Assembly (NCBI GenBank): GCA_039000515.1
Contig: JBCFYV010001001.1
Span: 5,817,993 to 5,881,992 of the forward strand
DNA: 64,000 nt
Direction of reading: 5' to 3'
Source: Timema cristinae
Lineage: Eukaryota; Arthropoda; Insecta; Phasmatodea; Timematidae
This document shows positions 13,280-23,283 of the stretch, piece by piece. Under the pieces are notes generated by a model. That model ran no database searches. It was not told the DNA's origin and saw only the letters and a program-made list of their open reading frames with translations. Each line of letters opens with the position of its first letter. Position 1 is the first letter of the stretch. The position numbers were made by a program, and so were the translations under genes.

Positions 13280-13560
13280 ATCCTCTTGCTATTGTGGTAA
13301 GAATGTCTGGCTACTGATCAAGAGGTCTCAAGTTCTATTCCCGGCGGTATTATAGGTATTTTCCTCGATGGGGAATTGTTCCCATGCTCTTCATGTTCTG
13401 GGTAATGAGGCATAAGTTAGGTTTAAGACTTCTACCGTCATCATCATCATCACATCATCTTATCGGGGCGCAGTAACACCACCTACATGGCGCCCCAACT
13501 CAGCCACCGACAGTAGAAAACCAGGAACGTCTAGCCGACAAACCATAGCGGCATTCGCTC
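13280..13560 (+). repeat. tRNA-like repeat (family H) ending in ATC repeats, plus adjoining GC-rich repeat
   Basis: A tRNA-like head spans about 13283-13345 (box B-like AGTTCTATTCCCGG). A (CATCAT)n run at 13439-13461 ends it, followed by a GC-rich block (13466-13560; GGGGCGCAGTAACACC and ACATGGCGCCCCAACTC form an inverted pair). The same kind of head sits in front of a SINE-B body at 53590-53845. Family unknown to me. Confidence 0.45.
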
Positions 13561-13989
13561 AAAAAAAGACTAAGTACATTATAATTATTTCCAAATAGGT
13601 TGATTTTAGCGATTTACAGCCAATGTTTATAATAAAGAACCTTTTTATATTTGTCAGTTACCTACACTCTCATAGTAGATAGGGTATAGTTGAGGTATTG
13701 CCAATCAAATGTTGCGCTTAGGTTAAATATTGACCACACCTTTAACAGTACAAGAGTTTGGTGTCTACTAGAATGAACACAAAACTATCTTCTATAACAC
13801 TTTACATATATAGAATTGTAAACAATTTTAAAAGTTGACGTTTTCCATTCCTAAAAGTCCACAAAGCCACATATTTTGGTTGATCATTAGGACTGAAATA
13901 GCCGGTAAACGAAAGGGTAGCTGTTATAGGAGCGTATAATGGATATTTGTGAATCGAATGATGTAATTTAAAATGGAGGGACACAACAC
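13561..13989. other. No gene seen
   Basis: Flank of the LINE insertion. Nothing recognised except ordinary AT-rich sequence. Confidence 0.4.
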
Positions 13990-14001
13990 ATTGTATTTCC
14001 T
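13990..14001. repeat. Target-site duplication, left copy
   Basis: ATTGTATTTCCT, identical to 18780-18791. It marks the 5' boundary of the Jockey-like LINE. Confidence 0.85.
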
Positions 14002-14086
14002 TTTTTTTCTTTTTTTTTTTTTCATGACGACTTTTACGGACGACGACACGCTTTTTTTCGACGGAACGAGACGCAATTTGAACTTT

Positions 14087-14160
14087 GAGTTAGAAGGTTG
14101 ACTTCACTCCTCGTATTCAATTGATAGTGTTAGCGGAGTTAGAAGGTTGACTTCACTCCT
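14087..14160 (+). promoter_or_regulatory. Tandem 49-bp direct repeat in LINE 5' UTR
   Basis: GAGTTAGAAGGTTGACTTCA with following CTCCT occurs at 14087-14111 and again at 14136-14160, exactly 49 bp apart; the sequence after each copy also shares an AATTGATA core. Repeated monomers in LINE 5' UTRs often carry promoter activity; that role here is inference. Confidence 0.6.
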
Positions 14161-14308
14161 GACGAGAATTGATACATTGCTTGAAGGGTGAGCAGTCTAC
14201 TAGTGGTCATACCGCAATCTGGTAAGTGTGACTAAACAAAGACATACATAGCAATATAAACCGACTAAACAGTTGTCGGCCCTTTTAGGGCCAACAACGA
14301 ATTAAAAA

Positions 14309-15677
14309 ATGGACAAACCTACTGAACACACACGTGTGCAGCAAAAGAGACACCAAACCCAGGACTGGTCTAGGGATCTAAATGATGAAGACGTTGATGT
14401 GGAACTGACGGACGATGAGACGCAGGACGGTGAATTCACAGAAGCAACTATTCTAAAAAGGAAATTACTTTTTAGAGCTAAAGAGGATAAACCACCAAAA
14501 GCAATTAAAGTGACCAACCAATATCAGGTACTGACAGTTCAAGAAAGGCCTATGGATATCATAGAAGTACCAAACAAAAGCGTAAGGGACGACAACTCCA
14601 ATACTCAAAAAACAAAAAATACCACCTATTGTCGTATCAGGGACGACAAACTACTCCAAAATTTCAAAGACGACGAAGACAAATATGACAGGAACTTTTA
14701 AGATATTTTACATAAAAGACGGGCTTAAAATTCAAACTTCAACTCTAGAGGACTTCAAGGCTCTCCAAACCTTTCTCAAACAAGCCGGACAACAGTACCA
14801 TACATTTACGCTCCCGAGAGACAAACCCCTAAAAATTGTCATCAAAGGGCTCCCACCCAACATGCCCACCGACGAGATAAAAGAGGAGCTACTTACAATG
14901 GGATACACAGCATCTGACGTCAGACAATTTACATCAAGATCACAAACAGAAAATAGCACACAAGATAACATCAAATTACTACCAATTTTCATTTGCATCC
15001 TCACAAGAACTGACCAAAACTACAAACTCTTTCAGGAAAACTACATTAACAACACCAGAATCAAAATAGAGCATTACGTGCAAACACAAAACTACATTTT
15101 GCAATGTCACAGATGTCAAAAATTTGGTCATTCCAAAAACAACTGTGCAAACAACCCTAGATGCGTCAAATGCCTGATGCCGCATCTGACCTCTGACTGC
15201 CAAAAGAAAGACGCCACAACTCCTGCTAAGTGTGTGAACTGCGGAGGAGACCACACCGCAAACTACTCCAAGTTCCCCGAATACCTGAAAATGATAGAGA
15301 AAAAGATCGACCAAAGACAGAAAAAAAATGAAAAGATATCTACCTCCACACAAAAACTGATACCAACAAAAACTGACTTCCCGCCACTACCAAGCAAAAC
15401 TACGCCACCAACCAAACTCAGCGGTTCATCACGATCATACAGAGACACCCTACTTAGCAGACGGGACGACCCACAACAACAGAAGGAAGAAGAACAAACG
15501 ACCCCTTTTGACTTTAAAGAGGTATTGACAATCTTTAAAGAGATGAATATATGTGGTTTGCTCAAACATCTAAAAACTTTTCTATCAAGAATTAAACAGG
15601 CAGAGGATAAAATGTCCAAACTTATGATAATACTTGAAGCAGCCACTGACTTTTACTTTGGTGCCAATGACGAGTAA
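14309..15677 (+). CDS. LINE ORF1, gag-like nucleocapsid protein with zinc knuckles (frameshifted)
   Basis: ORF1 of the Jockey-like element; such proteins bind element RNA and form the ribonucleoprotein for target-primed reverse transcription. It starts at ATG 14309 and reads an acidic N-terminal part in one frame; the following conserved part is in the +1 frame. The gag-type motif PPIVVSG begins at 14622 in the second frame, so the shift lies just upstream, most likely in the A-runs at 14607-14612 and 14614-14619. The first frame otherwise stops at 14699-14701. After the shift come a conserved central domain (LPRDKPLKIVIKGLP) and cysteine knuckles at about 15105-15265 (CHRCQKFGHSKNNC, CVKCLMPHLTSDC, CVNCGGDHTANY). 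In the last the histidine is followed by an unusual end: a cysteine is replaced (NYSKFP). The stop at 15675-15677 overlaps the ORF2 start by 11 bp. An assembly error in the homopolymer would explain the shift equally well. Confidence 0.88.
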
Positions 15678-18351
15678 AACACAAGTAATAGATAAAACTC
15701 AACTCAGAATCCTCGTATGGAATGCCAACGGAATCCTACAGCAGACCCATGAATTTGAAAAGCTACTCCAAACATACGGAATAGACCTGGCCCTCATCTC
15801 TGAAACTCACTTACAACCTAACAAAAGACTGAATATCGCAGGATACAACATATACCGGACAGACAGAGATCATGGAAGGGGAGGGGGTACAGCTGTCCTT
15901 GTGAAATACCACTTACAACACTACAGGGCAGACAACTTCGACTCACAAAACCTCGAGGCCACAACGGTTACAATAAACACCAAATCCGGCCATATTAATT
16001 TCGTGGCTGTATACAACCCACCGTCAAAGAGGCTGCTAAAACAAGACCTAGATAACGCCACCCAAGCCGACAGCTTCTTCATAGGCGGTGACTTAAATAG
16101 CAAAAATACCTTATGGAACAGTCGAATTACAAACACCAATGGACGTATACTGGAGGAGCACTCTAACCAGTCAGATTACAACATACTAGCACCAGATACA
16201 CCCACCTACTACCCCGCAAACTATCTCCACAGACCTGATACACTGGACATAATTTTAACCAATCTAAAAATAACTCCAGACTCGATATCAGTACTTCAAG
16301 AGCTTGATTCCGACCATAATCCGTTATTTTGCGAATGGGAAATCAATCTTGAGCATCAAACCAACTGGCGCATACCTAAAATAAGAACGACCAACTGGAA
16401 TAAGTACAAACTGGACCTACAAGAAGCCCTACCAGGAAACATTGACATGAATACCGAACAAGACATAGACGCGGCCATAGACTTATTTACAACAACTCTG
16501 CAAGAATCCTACAAGCTCAACACCAAGACATCTCAAAAGCAACATGATCTCAAAATGGACCACCCTGACTTAAACTATCTGCTAGCCCTGAAGAGGCAAG
16601 CACGTAGGGACTGGCAAAGACTAAGAACCCCTAACGAGCGCACCCTATACAACAGGCTCAAGGCAATAGTCAAAAGAACTGTCAACCAAACACGGAGAAA
16701 AAATTTCAATACATTTGTAAACGACACAGCCACCACCTTACAGAAGACCTGGACCGTAACAAAAATACTCAAAGGGACCACAAAACGATCTAACACGCCA
16801 GCCATCCACGGGCAACTGGGAATGGCTTACAACGCAGTGGACAAGGCAAAAGCAATAGCACTAACTCTGGAGGACCAACTTAAGCCCAACCCTATACAAG
16901 ACGAAAACTTTAATAGAGAAGCCATCAGAACAGTCAATAACTACATACAAAGACCCATATCAGAGACACCAGCCCCCGTCACAAACCAAGAGCTCCAAGA
17001 CACTATCAAGCAGCTTAAACAGAACAAGGCCGCAGGACTAGACGGAATAAAAAACGAAATGTTAAGAAACTTACCCGAAACAGCAATAGACCACCTCACA
17101 CTGATTTTCAACGCGGCCCTTAAAATTGCATACTTCCCTAAGGTCTGGAAGGAGGCTAAGGTGGTTACTATTCCAAAGCCTGAGAAAAACGCCATCTTCC
17201 CTCAAAATAGGCGCCCCATAAGTCTTTTAAACACTACAGGAAAACTATTCGAAACAACGATACTAAAGAGACTGAAAAGACACACACAAGATCACAAGAT
17301 AATTCCGGACATTCAATTCGGTTTCAAATCACACCATTCGACCATCCACCCATTACTGAATTTCACGGAAGACGCCACTGACGCCTTCAACAATCGCGAA
17401 TACTTAATAGCCATATTTCTCGACGTGGAGAAAGCGTTTGATAAGGTATGGCATCTTGGCCTTATCCATAAACTGATAGACTACGACTTCCCAAGTGGTG
17501 ACATACATCTTATTTACAACTACCTTAATAATAGACAGTTTCAAGTATCCGTCGAAGGCACCCTATCGGAAAGAGTACAGGCAGAGGCAGGAGTACCGCA
17601 AGGGTCGGTCCTGGCCCCCTTCTTGTATAACATCTATATATCGGACGTCCCGACTAAACCGAGAATGACTATAAGACTCTTTGCCGATGATACTCTAATA
17701 TACACCAGGGAGAAAAACATCTATTACGCCTCTTTAGCGATTCAACGATATTTAATGACTTTTGAATCCTTGCTCTCCAAATGGAGAATTAAAGTCAATG
17801 CAGCCAAATCAACAGCTTTAGTCATATCCAGAAGAAGGCAGACACCACCGGAGAACTTTGTGATACACCAGGAAGAAATACCGTTCAAGACAGACACCAA
17901 ATACTTAGGGGTACATATAGACAGAAAGCTAACGTGGGCGAAGCACACCACCGAAACCAACAGGAAGGCAAAGGCCGTTTTCATTCAACTTTACCCGCTT
18001 CTTAAAGATAACCAGCTCACCCAACATACAAAGCTTACAATATACAAATGCGTAATACAACCAATCATTCTTTACGGCTGCGTAGCATGGGGCTATGCAG
18101 CCAAAACCCACCTCAGCAAACTCCAAACGACCCAAAATAAAGTGCTCAGAACTATAACCGGCGTGGATATACGGACTAGAATCGAACATCTACATGCATT
18201 AACAAAAAACAAGACTCTCGCCGAACTCTTCTGTGAAAAAAGAGCCAGGTTCTATGAGCAAGTACTAACACACGAGAACCCCATTATAAGGACACTAGGC
18301 AACTACGACCCGCAGGAAGAGAGACCATATAAACGGCCAAGGCTGGAGTAA
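15667..18351 (+). CDS. LINE ORF2, endonuclease/reverse transcriptase
   Basis: An 894-residue ORF2 from ATG 15667, which overlaps the ORF1 stop by 11 bp, suggesting termination-coupled reinitiation. The frame is open a little further upstream but without an ATG. The N-terminal third is an apurinic-type endonuclease: LVWNANGI near residue 15, LISETHL near 45, and GGDLNSKNTLWNSR near 140, with SDHNPLFCEW near 218. The reverse transcriptase follows: NKAAGLDGIKNEM near residue 455, RRPISLLNTTGKLFE near 515, FLDVEKAFDKVWH near 584, GVPQGSVLAPFLYN near 641, and the catalytic FADDT near 671. The usual tyrosine of YADD is phenylalanine, a common Jockey-group state. A C-terminal tail of about 150 residues has no RNase H or second zinc knuckle. 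All catalytic motifs I can check are present, so the enzyme may be functional. Confidence 0.95.
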   Translation: MTSKTQVIDKTQLRILVWNANGILQQTHEFEKLLQTYGIDLALISETHLQPNKRLNIAGYNIYRTDRDHGRGGGTAVLVKYHLQHYRADNFDSQNLEATTVTINTKSGHINFVAVYNPPSKRLLKQDLDNATQADSFFIGGDLNSKNTLWNSRITNTNGRILEEHSNQSDYNILAPDTPTYYPANYLHRPDTLDIILTNLKITPDSISVLQELDSDHNPLFCEWEINLEHQTNWRIPKIRTTNWNKYKLDLQEALPGNIDMNTEQDIDAAIDLFTTTLQESYKLNTKTSQKQHDLKMDHPDLNYLLALKRQARRDWQRLRTPNERTLYNRLKAIVKRTVNQTRRKNFNTFVNDTATTLQKTWTVTKILKGTTKRSNTPAIHGQLGMAYNAVDKAKAIALTLEDQLKPNPIQDENFNREAIRTVNNYIQRPISETPAPVTNQELQDTIKQLKQNKAAGLDGIKNEMLRNLPETAIDHLTLIFNAALKIAYFPKVWKEAKVVTIPKPEKNAIFPQNRRPISLLNTTGKLFETTILKRLKRHTQDHKIIPDIQFGFKSHHSTIHPLLNFTEDATDAFNNREYLIAIFLDVEKAFDKVWHLGLIHKLIDYDFPSGDIHLIYNYLNNRQFQVSVEGTLSERVQAEAGVPQGSVLAPFLYNIYISDVPTKPRMTIRLFADDTLIYTREKNIYYASLAIQRYLMTFESLLSKWRIKVNAAKSTALVISRRRQTPPENFVIHQEEIPFKTDTKYLGVHIDRKLTWAKHTTETNRKAKAVFIQLYPLLKDNQLTQHTKLTIYKCVIQPIILYGCVAWGYAAKTHLSKLQTTQNKVLRTITGVDIRTRIEHLHALTKNKTLAELFCEKRARFYEQVLTHENPIIRTLGNYDPQEERPYKRPRLE

Positions 18352-18773
18352 CGTGGGATCACGTTAAAAAAAAACAAAAAAAACGGTAAGGTAACATGGT
18401 AAATGGTAACAAGGTAAAACGGTAACATCCACAACCTCATCATCATTCCATCACCATCAAACCATTCATTTCTCACCATCATTCCATGAGGATAAGGGCT
18501 AGCATATGCTGCCTGTAACTCACAAAGCAACACAGCCCTTTCACAGGTGACCTAGCTTGGCGCTTCTGTCAAGGTGGATATCTTGTGTCGGGCTACAAAA
18601 CAACTCAAACCGTGTACTTTGTACGACTAAATCATAGGTACCAAGTCATATAATGCTAAGTTCATGCATCGAGGATAAGGGTTTGTGAAAACAACCTGTA
18701 ACTCGCATATCAAATCAGCCAAAACTTCCCACTACTTGTCAATGACTCTATTGGCAAGTGGGGAGGTTGGGGC
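18352..18773 (+). repeat. LINE 3' UTR with two internal repeat blocks
   Basis: GGTAAC-type short repeats at 18384-18428 are followed by ATTCC/ACCATC-type repeats at 18437-18490. The block GAGGATAAGGG...CCTGTAACTC occurs at 18488 and again at 18671, 183 bp apart, with the segment after it also similar (CAxATCAxxxCAGCC), so part of the 3' UTR was duplicated. The UTR ends at the A tail. Confidence 0.75.
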
Positions 18774-18779
18774 AAAAAA

Positions 18780-18791
18780 ATTGTATTTCCT
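18780..18791. repeat. Target-site duplication, right copy
   Basis: ATTGTATTTCCT, identical to 13990-14001; follows the A tail of the LINE. Confidence 0.85.
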
Positions 18792-18899
18792 CCTCCGTCT
18801 GTTCTACTGCCAGACAACTCCACACAGTAACGTTATATCCTCCTTTGGTTTCTGCCGTTTATTCATTTCTGATATACTTTTTTTATACATACATTTTTT

Positions 18900-19165
18900 T
18901 TAGCGCGGCTTCTTAAGACTCATTCGGTTCATACGACTATGTACTAATTATAATTATGCTAATTTATTGGGGATGAGAAACGTTGAATTTAGGGGAAATG
19001 TATCCATATTTGCTTGGAGGTAGAGTGTAAGTCCATTTAGGGAAAAACACACCCAGTACACGCAACCGAGAGTCAAACCCCGATCTCCTCGTCATCGGTA
19101 GTTCAGCCTATTGCAAGAGTGGCGCCTTAGATCATGCGAATTGCTCTACTATTCTAGCGCGTATT
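18900..19165 (-). repeat. SINE-B copy
   Basis: Minus-strand copy: head near 19105-19165, body with TTCCCTAAATGG-like sequence near 19035-19050, and a decayed tail at 18900-18950 (ACTCATTCGGTTCATACG). All segments present but diverged. Confidence 0.7.
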
Positions 19166-20155
19166 AAGAATAGACACGAGTAGGCTATCATTTAATTATC
19201 ATTAATCACTCGCGCATGAAGTTGTAAGAGAGTTTCTCGGTAACAAACTTCAGAGTGCTCAGCTTTCGAGTTGCCGCCATCCCGCTCTCCTCGAAATACC
19301 CCCCCCCCCCCCCCCCCCCCCATTCGGTGCACACTTGAGACGGTTATGAAAGAGAATATTTAGATCTTTAACAACTTCTTTTTATTGTTTCTTATGTACT
19401 AATATAATTATGTTATTCTTTATAATTTCTGCTGCAATTGAAAACTTCAGCGCTCTAGTAGTTTTAAAATTCTGTTTCTGTTATTCTTTGAAAAGAAAGG
19501 TTTTTTATAAAGTTATTATAAGGAATCAATTTCTAAATTAAATGTAATGCAAATGAGATCAAAGTAATTTTGTTTGCAACTTTTTTTTTAAGGACGATGT
19601 TTAACTTTCGGGGTGAATCAATCGAAAGACGTCGAATTTTCTAATCGAGTAACTTTAGTTAGAATAAAATACGTGTATTTATTTAATTCTTTCGTTGTGT
19701 ATAGTTAGGTCCTTCTATTTTATACTCTCACAAAATATATATGTTAAAATATTAAATATTTGTAGTTGAGATAAATATCAGAGTTTCATATCTTCATTAC
19801 AATAGAAAGAGTAGTAAGTATATTTTATTTCCACAGAGGTTAACGACGTTGCCTAGTTTAGTAATTCGAATCTATTTTTTTTAACGGGTTGCATCTTTAC
19901 TTGACGCAACCAAGCACTAAGCAATATCACTCTTAGAAGCCAACGCGAAAAAAAAATAGAAATAGACGGACATTTTTAATCTACATCCTAGCAGGAAGAT
20001 CCCTACAGATCGTTGTCTGAATAAACGAAAGAGTTTGAGTTGTAGATGATTTAAAAAATAACTTTTTTAAGACCAAAAAAATAATTTTGTCACGATCTAA
20101 GACTATATTTATTTAAGACTGTATGGTTTTTGTTAACCGATCGGATGAAATGAAA
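19166..20155. other. No gene seen; poly-C run
   Basis: A run of about 22 C lies at 19300-19321, a likely slippage or assembly-weak point. Otherwise AT-rich sequence. Confidence 0.4.
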
Positions 20156-20167
20156 GGTAAATGTGTT

Positions 20168-20365
20168 ATTATTATTATTATTAGCACCGCGTCTTACTAC
20201 CCGTTCGGGTTATACGCACTTACGCTAATGTGTAATGGTAGGGTGATTGTGAGATGAAATGAAGGACCTACAGTTTAACGTGGAATCCGAACCACGGTGG
20301 AGGCCTGGCATTCCCCACATTCACAAGATATCTTGTCAGAGGTGAAGGAAGGGTTTGGCAGTCAG
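20168..20365 (-). repeat. SINE-A copy, 5'-truncated, with target-site duplication
   Basis: Minus-strand 3' part of SINE-A with the (AAT)n end, hairpin tail and most of the body but no tRNA-like head. Flanked by GGTAAATGTGTT (20156-20167) and GGTAAATATGTT (20366-20377), 11 of 12 bases identical. The 5' truncation with a target-site duplication is the mark of incomplete target-primed reverse transcription. Confidence 0.85.
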
Positions 20366-20484
20366 GGTAAATATGTTAACATGGGTAATCCTATCTCTCC
20401 TTTCCGTGACGTCACAGGTAGGCAACGTCCTTAACTGATGATATGTTCGATTTTTTTATGAATTATATTTTAATAATATTGAAA

Positions 20485-20670
20485 GCCGCTTCCGTGGTCG
20501 TATGATCTAAGGCACCACTCTGGTGTTAGACTGGCCTACTGATTATGGGGAGATCTGGGTTCGAATCTGGGTCAGGTCTACTGTGGGTGATTTTTCCTAA
20601 ATGGTTTTCCAATATTCCTCCACGAGAATGTGGATACATTTAATCTAATTCTACCCCAACAGCTCGTTGC
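20485..20670 (+). repeat. SINE-B copy lacking its tail
   Basis: Head at 20485-20530 (CGTGGTCGTATGATCTAAGG), box B GGGTTCGAATCTGGG, then the body GATTTTTCCTAAATGGTTTTCC. The shared tail is missing; unrelated sequence begins near 20665. Confidence 0.7.
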
Positions 20671-20789
20671 CGTGCTAAAACACAGGGGTTGTACCTCACA
20701 GCAACTTGTCCTATTATAATCACAAAGACGCCCTCTGTATGGACGACGCTTCAAGTGACGCCATTCAAGTCAGATTTTTTCTTGCGAGC

Positions 20790-21047
20790 TTTTAAGGCTA
20801 AGGGAGGGAGCTCACGAGATACGGTCAGCACTGCACGGCACGGCACGGCACTGGACTGGCCAACGTTTGTAGAAACTCCTTGAAAGTCCCAGTTGCGATG
20901 AAGAGTTCGTCCGAAGAGGAGCTAGTTGGTGCAGTTTGTGCGGAGGGGGAAGAGCGTGAAAAAAGGGCCGTAGACACAAGTTGTGGGTGCATTAAATATT
21001 TAATAAGTGTCCAGGCATCAACATGGGTTGCGTTGTTACTTCTTTGA
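20790..21047 (+). mobile_element. Possible PIF/Harbinger-type fragment with N-terminal transposase-like ORF
   Basis: A GCACG pentamer run at 20830-20851 precedes a short ORF from ATG 20898 to a stop at 21045-21047 (49 codons) that begins MKSSSEEELVGAV and then EGEEREKRA. Acidic SSSEEEL starts followed by an E/K/R-rich stretch are seen at the N-terminus of Harbinger-type nucleases, and GCACGG repeats occur at some Harbinger ends. The conserved WVH motif and DDE domain are absent. Tentative. Confidence 0.35.
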
Positions 21048-21299
21048 ATAGTGAATAGACTTGGAAATTAATATCAACATGAAGGTTGTATTCACAGTAC
21101 GTTTCTATCTTATTTTGATATAAGCAATGCAGGCTTACAATTGGAACCAAACCAACTTTGTATCTCAAGATGGCAGTGGCACCACAGGGGAGGGGGTCAG
21201 AGGGGTAAATGCTCCTACTGGGACTCTGAGGTTGTATAAATATCCCGCCCAACACTAGCGCTCAAACAGTGCCCCAGCCAACAGAGTTTTATAGAATAT

Positions 21300-21550
21300 T
21301 AGCAGTCCCGCACGGCGTTGCCCGTGACCCACTGTGGTATAAGAATTATATAAGCCCCCCCCCCCCCCCCCCGTTACCCACTGTGGTATAAGAATTATAT
21401 AAATCCTCTTTATTCCCTATCCCGTGGGAATTTCGAAAAATCCGGCCTTATTCTTTGTCTAGATCATAAAGAAAACCTCTGTGTAAAATTTCAGCTTGCT
21501 AGGTCCAAGGGTTTGGGCTGGGCGTTGATGAGTCAGTACTTTTCTTTTTA

Positions 21551-21582
<32 letters not shown>

Positions 21583-21585
21583 ACT
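21300..21585 (+). repeat. Dispersed repeat piece with duplicated block around poly-C
   Basis: The block CCACTGTGGTATAAGAATTA, followed by TATAA, occurs at about 21330-21354 and again after a poly-C run at about 21378-21402. Downstream text (GTGGGAATTTCG, AAAATTTCAGCTTGCTAGG) has the look of a widespread invertebrate repeat containing a short conserved block. A (TA)n run follows at 21556-21583. Confidence 0.45.
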
Positions 21586-21597
21586 AATATTAAAACT

Positions 21598-21797
21598 GTC
21601 CCGGCACAAATTTATCTGATTTCCAAACCCTTCCTTCACCTCTGACAAGACATCTTGTGAATGTGGGGAATGCCAGGCCGCCACCGTGGTTCGGATTCCA
21701 CGTTAAACTGTAGGTCCTTCATTTCATCTCACAATCACCCGACCATTACACATTAGCGTAAGTGCGTATAACCCGAACGGGTAGTAAGACGCGGTGC

Positions 21798-21837
<40 letters not shown>
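21598..21837 (+). repeat. SINE-A copy, 5'-truncated, with target-site duplication
   Basis: Begins inside the body (CCCGGCACAAATTTATCTGA), runs through the shared tail (ACCCGAACGGGT, GTAGTAAGACGCGGTGCTAA) and ends in (AAT)n. AATATTAAAACT at 21586-21597 and 21838-21849 is a perfect 12-bp target-site duplication. Confidence 0.9.
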
Positions 21838-21841
<4 letters not shown>

Positions 21842-21924
21842 TTAAAACTAATTATTAGCGATAATCAAACAACCAAAGCTATTATTTATGATTTTTAGTG
21901 AGGAATTCTCCATCTAGATATCAT

Positions 21925-22180
21925 ATTCTGAAAATTGAAAAATGACACCTGGACACGGGAATCGAACCCGGGACATTTGGCTTTGACTTAATAAAATCAC
22001 ACATATGTAGCCGACGATTTCCGCACGTCCATCATAGACTCTGCCTTAAATTATGAGTGAAGAATGACCCTGGGCACGGAACGAATACTGGATAGCTCAT
22101 TGGTAAGATAATTGTTGTACTAAGCCAAAGGTCATGGGCTCGATTCCCGTGTCCAGGTGTCATTTTTCAATTTTCAGAAT
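21925..22180. repeat. Palindromic tRNA-like element (family G)
   Basis: The outer 59 bp at 21925-21983 and 22122-22180 are inverted copies with only about 3 differences. The right half continues into a tRNA-like sequence on the plus strand at about 22090-22160: box A-like TAGCTCATTGGTAAGATAA and box B-like GGCTCGATTCCCG. The left arm carries only the 3' half of the same sequence on the other strand. A single-arm relative lies at 51240-51325. Confidence 0.7.
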
Positions 22181-23160
22181 AATTATTAGCGCCCGCCACC
22201 AGGCCACCTGCTGACTTTAGGGTTGATAGTTTGGCGCATGCGCGAGCAATTCCAGCAACATTCGCCATTTAAATCGCCAAGGTCAAGTGTCCACCCACGA
22301 ATTTGTATAAATTTGAATATTTTTTTATGTTATATCTTATTTTCAGGAGACAAGAATTTCTTAAAAAAACATCTTTTGAGGATTCAATTTAATACATTTT
22401 TCCTTACTGGAAAGGGGAGGGGGGGGGAATTCCATAACCCCCGACCTCCCCCCTCCCCCTGGGGAAAAATCCTGCGGGCGCCCTTGCAAGGTGGGAGTGT
22501 AGGGACTGCACGTTAAGGGAAGTATTATTGCATGTTTTATATCGAAACTTGTTTTGGTCAAAATAAATCAAATAATTCTCCAGTAAAAACATAGAGCTCA
22601 ATTTTATTCACAGCTGTTGAATTTCTGTTAAAAGTGTCTTTGAATTTAATGACTTTTTCTTTTCATTTAAAAATATTTCATCTAATGCCTTTATACTCAT
22701 GACATATTCAACAATTGTTGATATCACCAGGTAATGAAAATAAACTCCGTGTTTTTACTGGAGAGTTATTTGATTTATTAAAAAAAAAGTTTTGCTATAA
22801 AAATAGCCTTAACTTTTGTTCTCTCTTCACACTCCAACCTCAATCCGAACATGTAAATAATAACAATCATGTTGACAATTTTATCTTCTTTCATTTATAT
22901 TCTGCTCTCACTTACATCCATGTAAAAAATTTCTAAATGTTTTTACAGGGTGTTCAATCAAACTCTAGAATAAAATTACAGCATAATTACCGGTTTTACT
23001 GCGGGGGGGAGGGATGTATTTTTTAAAAAGACTTATTCTTCGTTGGTGAGACTTGGAACAAATGATTATGAATGAAAATGTTTTGTAAAAGATGTGTTGA
23101 ACAAGCCAACACATTTTATTAACATAGTAATATATATTACATATTATATCATACATTCAG
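22181..23160. other. No gene seen
   Basis: One GCGCATGCGC palindrome (an NRF1-type site) lies at about 22236-22245. A G-rich and C-rich inverted pair lies at 22415-22465, with GGGCGCCC next to it (22475-22485), resembling repeat pieces near 32550-32945. No exon found. Confidence 0.4.
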
Positions 23161-23161
23161 C

Positions 23162-23283
23162 TCATACGTACACAATTAAGGTTTTGCCACCACTGAGTAT
23201 ATAGCACATATATATGTATATACATATATGTTTGTATATACATATATATGTGCTATATACTCAGTGGTAATTAGAGTAATTAG
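23162..23283. repeat. AT-rich palindrome, smaller unit
   Basis: ACCACTGAGTATATAGCACA at 23189-23208 pairs with its reverse complement ending at 23268; arms of 40 bp, centre between 23228 and 23229, with two mismatches at the centre. Its core is the reverse complement of the core of the larger palindrome at 23284-23557. Confidence 0.8.

Larger units (their letters stand above)
14002..18779 (+). mobile_element. Full-length Jockey-like non-LTR retrotransposon
   Basis: The element runs from a T-rich start through a 5' UTR, gag-like ORF1, ORF2 with endonuclease and reverse transcriptase, a 3' UTR of about 420 bp and a short A tail (18774-18780). It is bounded by identical 12-bp target-site duplications (13990-14001 and 18780-18791). 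ORF2 is open over 894 codons, so insertion is probably fairly recent; ORF1 has one frameshift. No RNase H domain follows the reverse transcriptase, and the ORF2 end (HENPIIRTLGNYDP) looks like other arthropod Jockey-like proteins. The GC content of the coding part is well above the flanks, and adenine dominates the coding strand. Confidence 0.92.

Noticed and set aside
15634..15666. ORF2 start at 15634
   Set aside because: The codon there is TTG; the first ATG in frame is 15667, overlapping the ORF1 stop.
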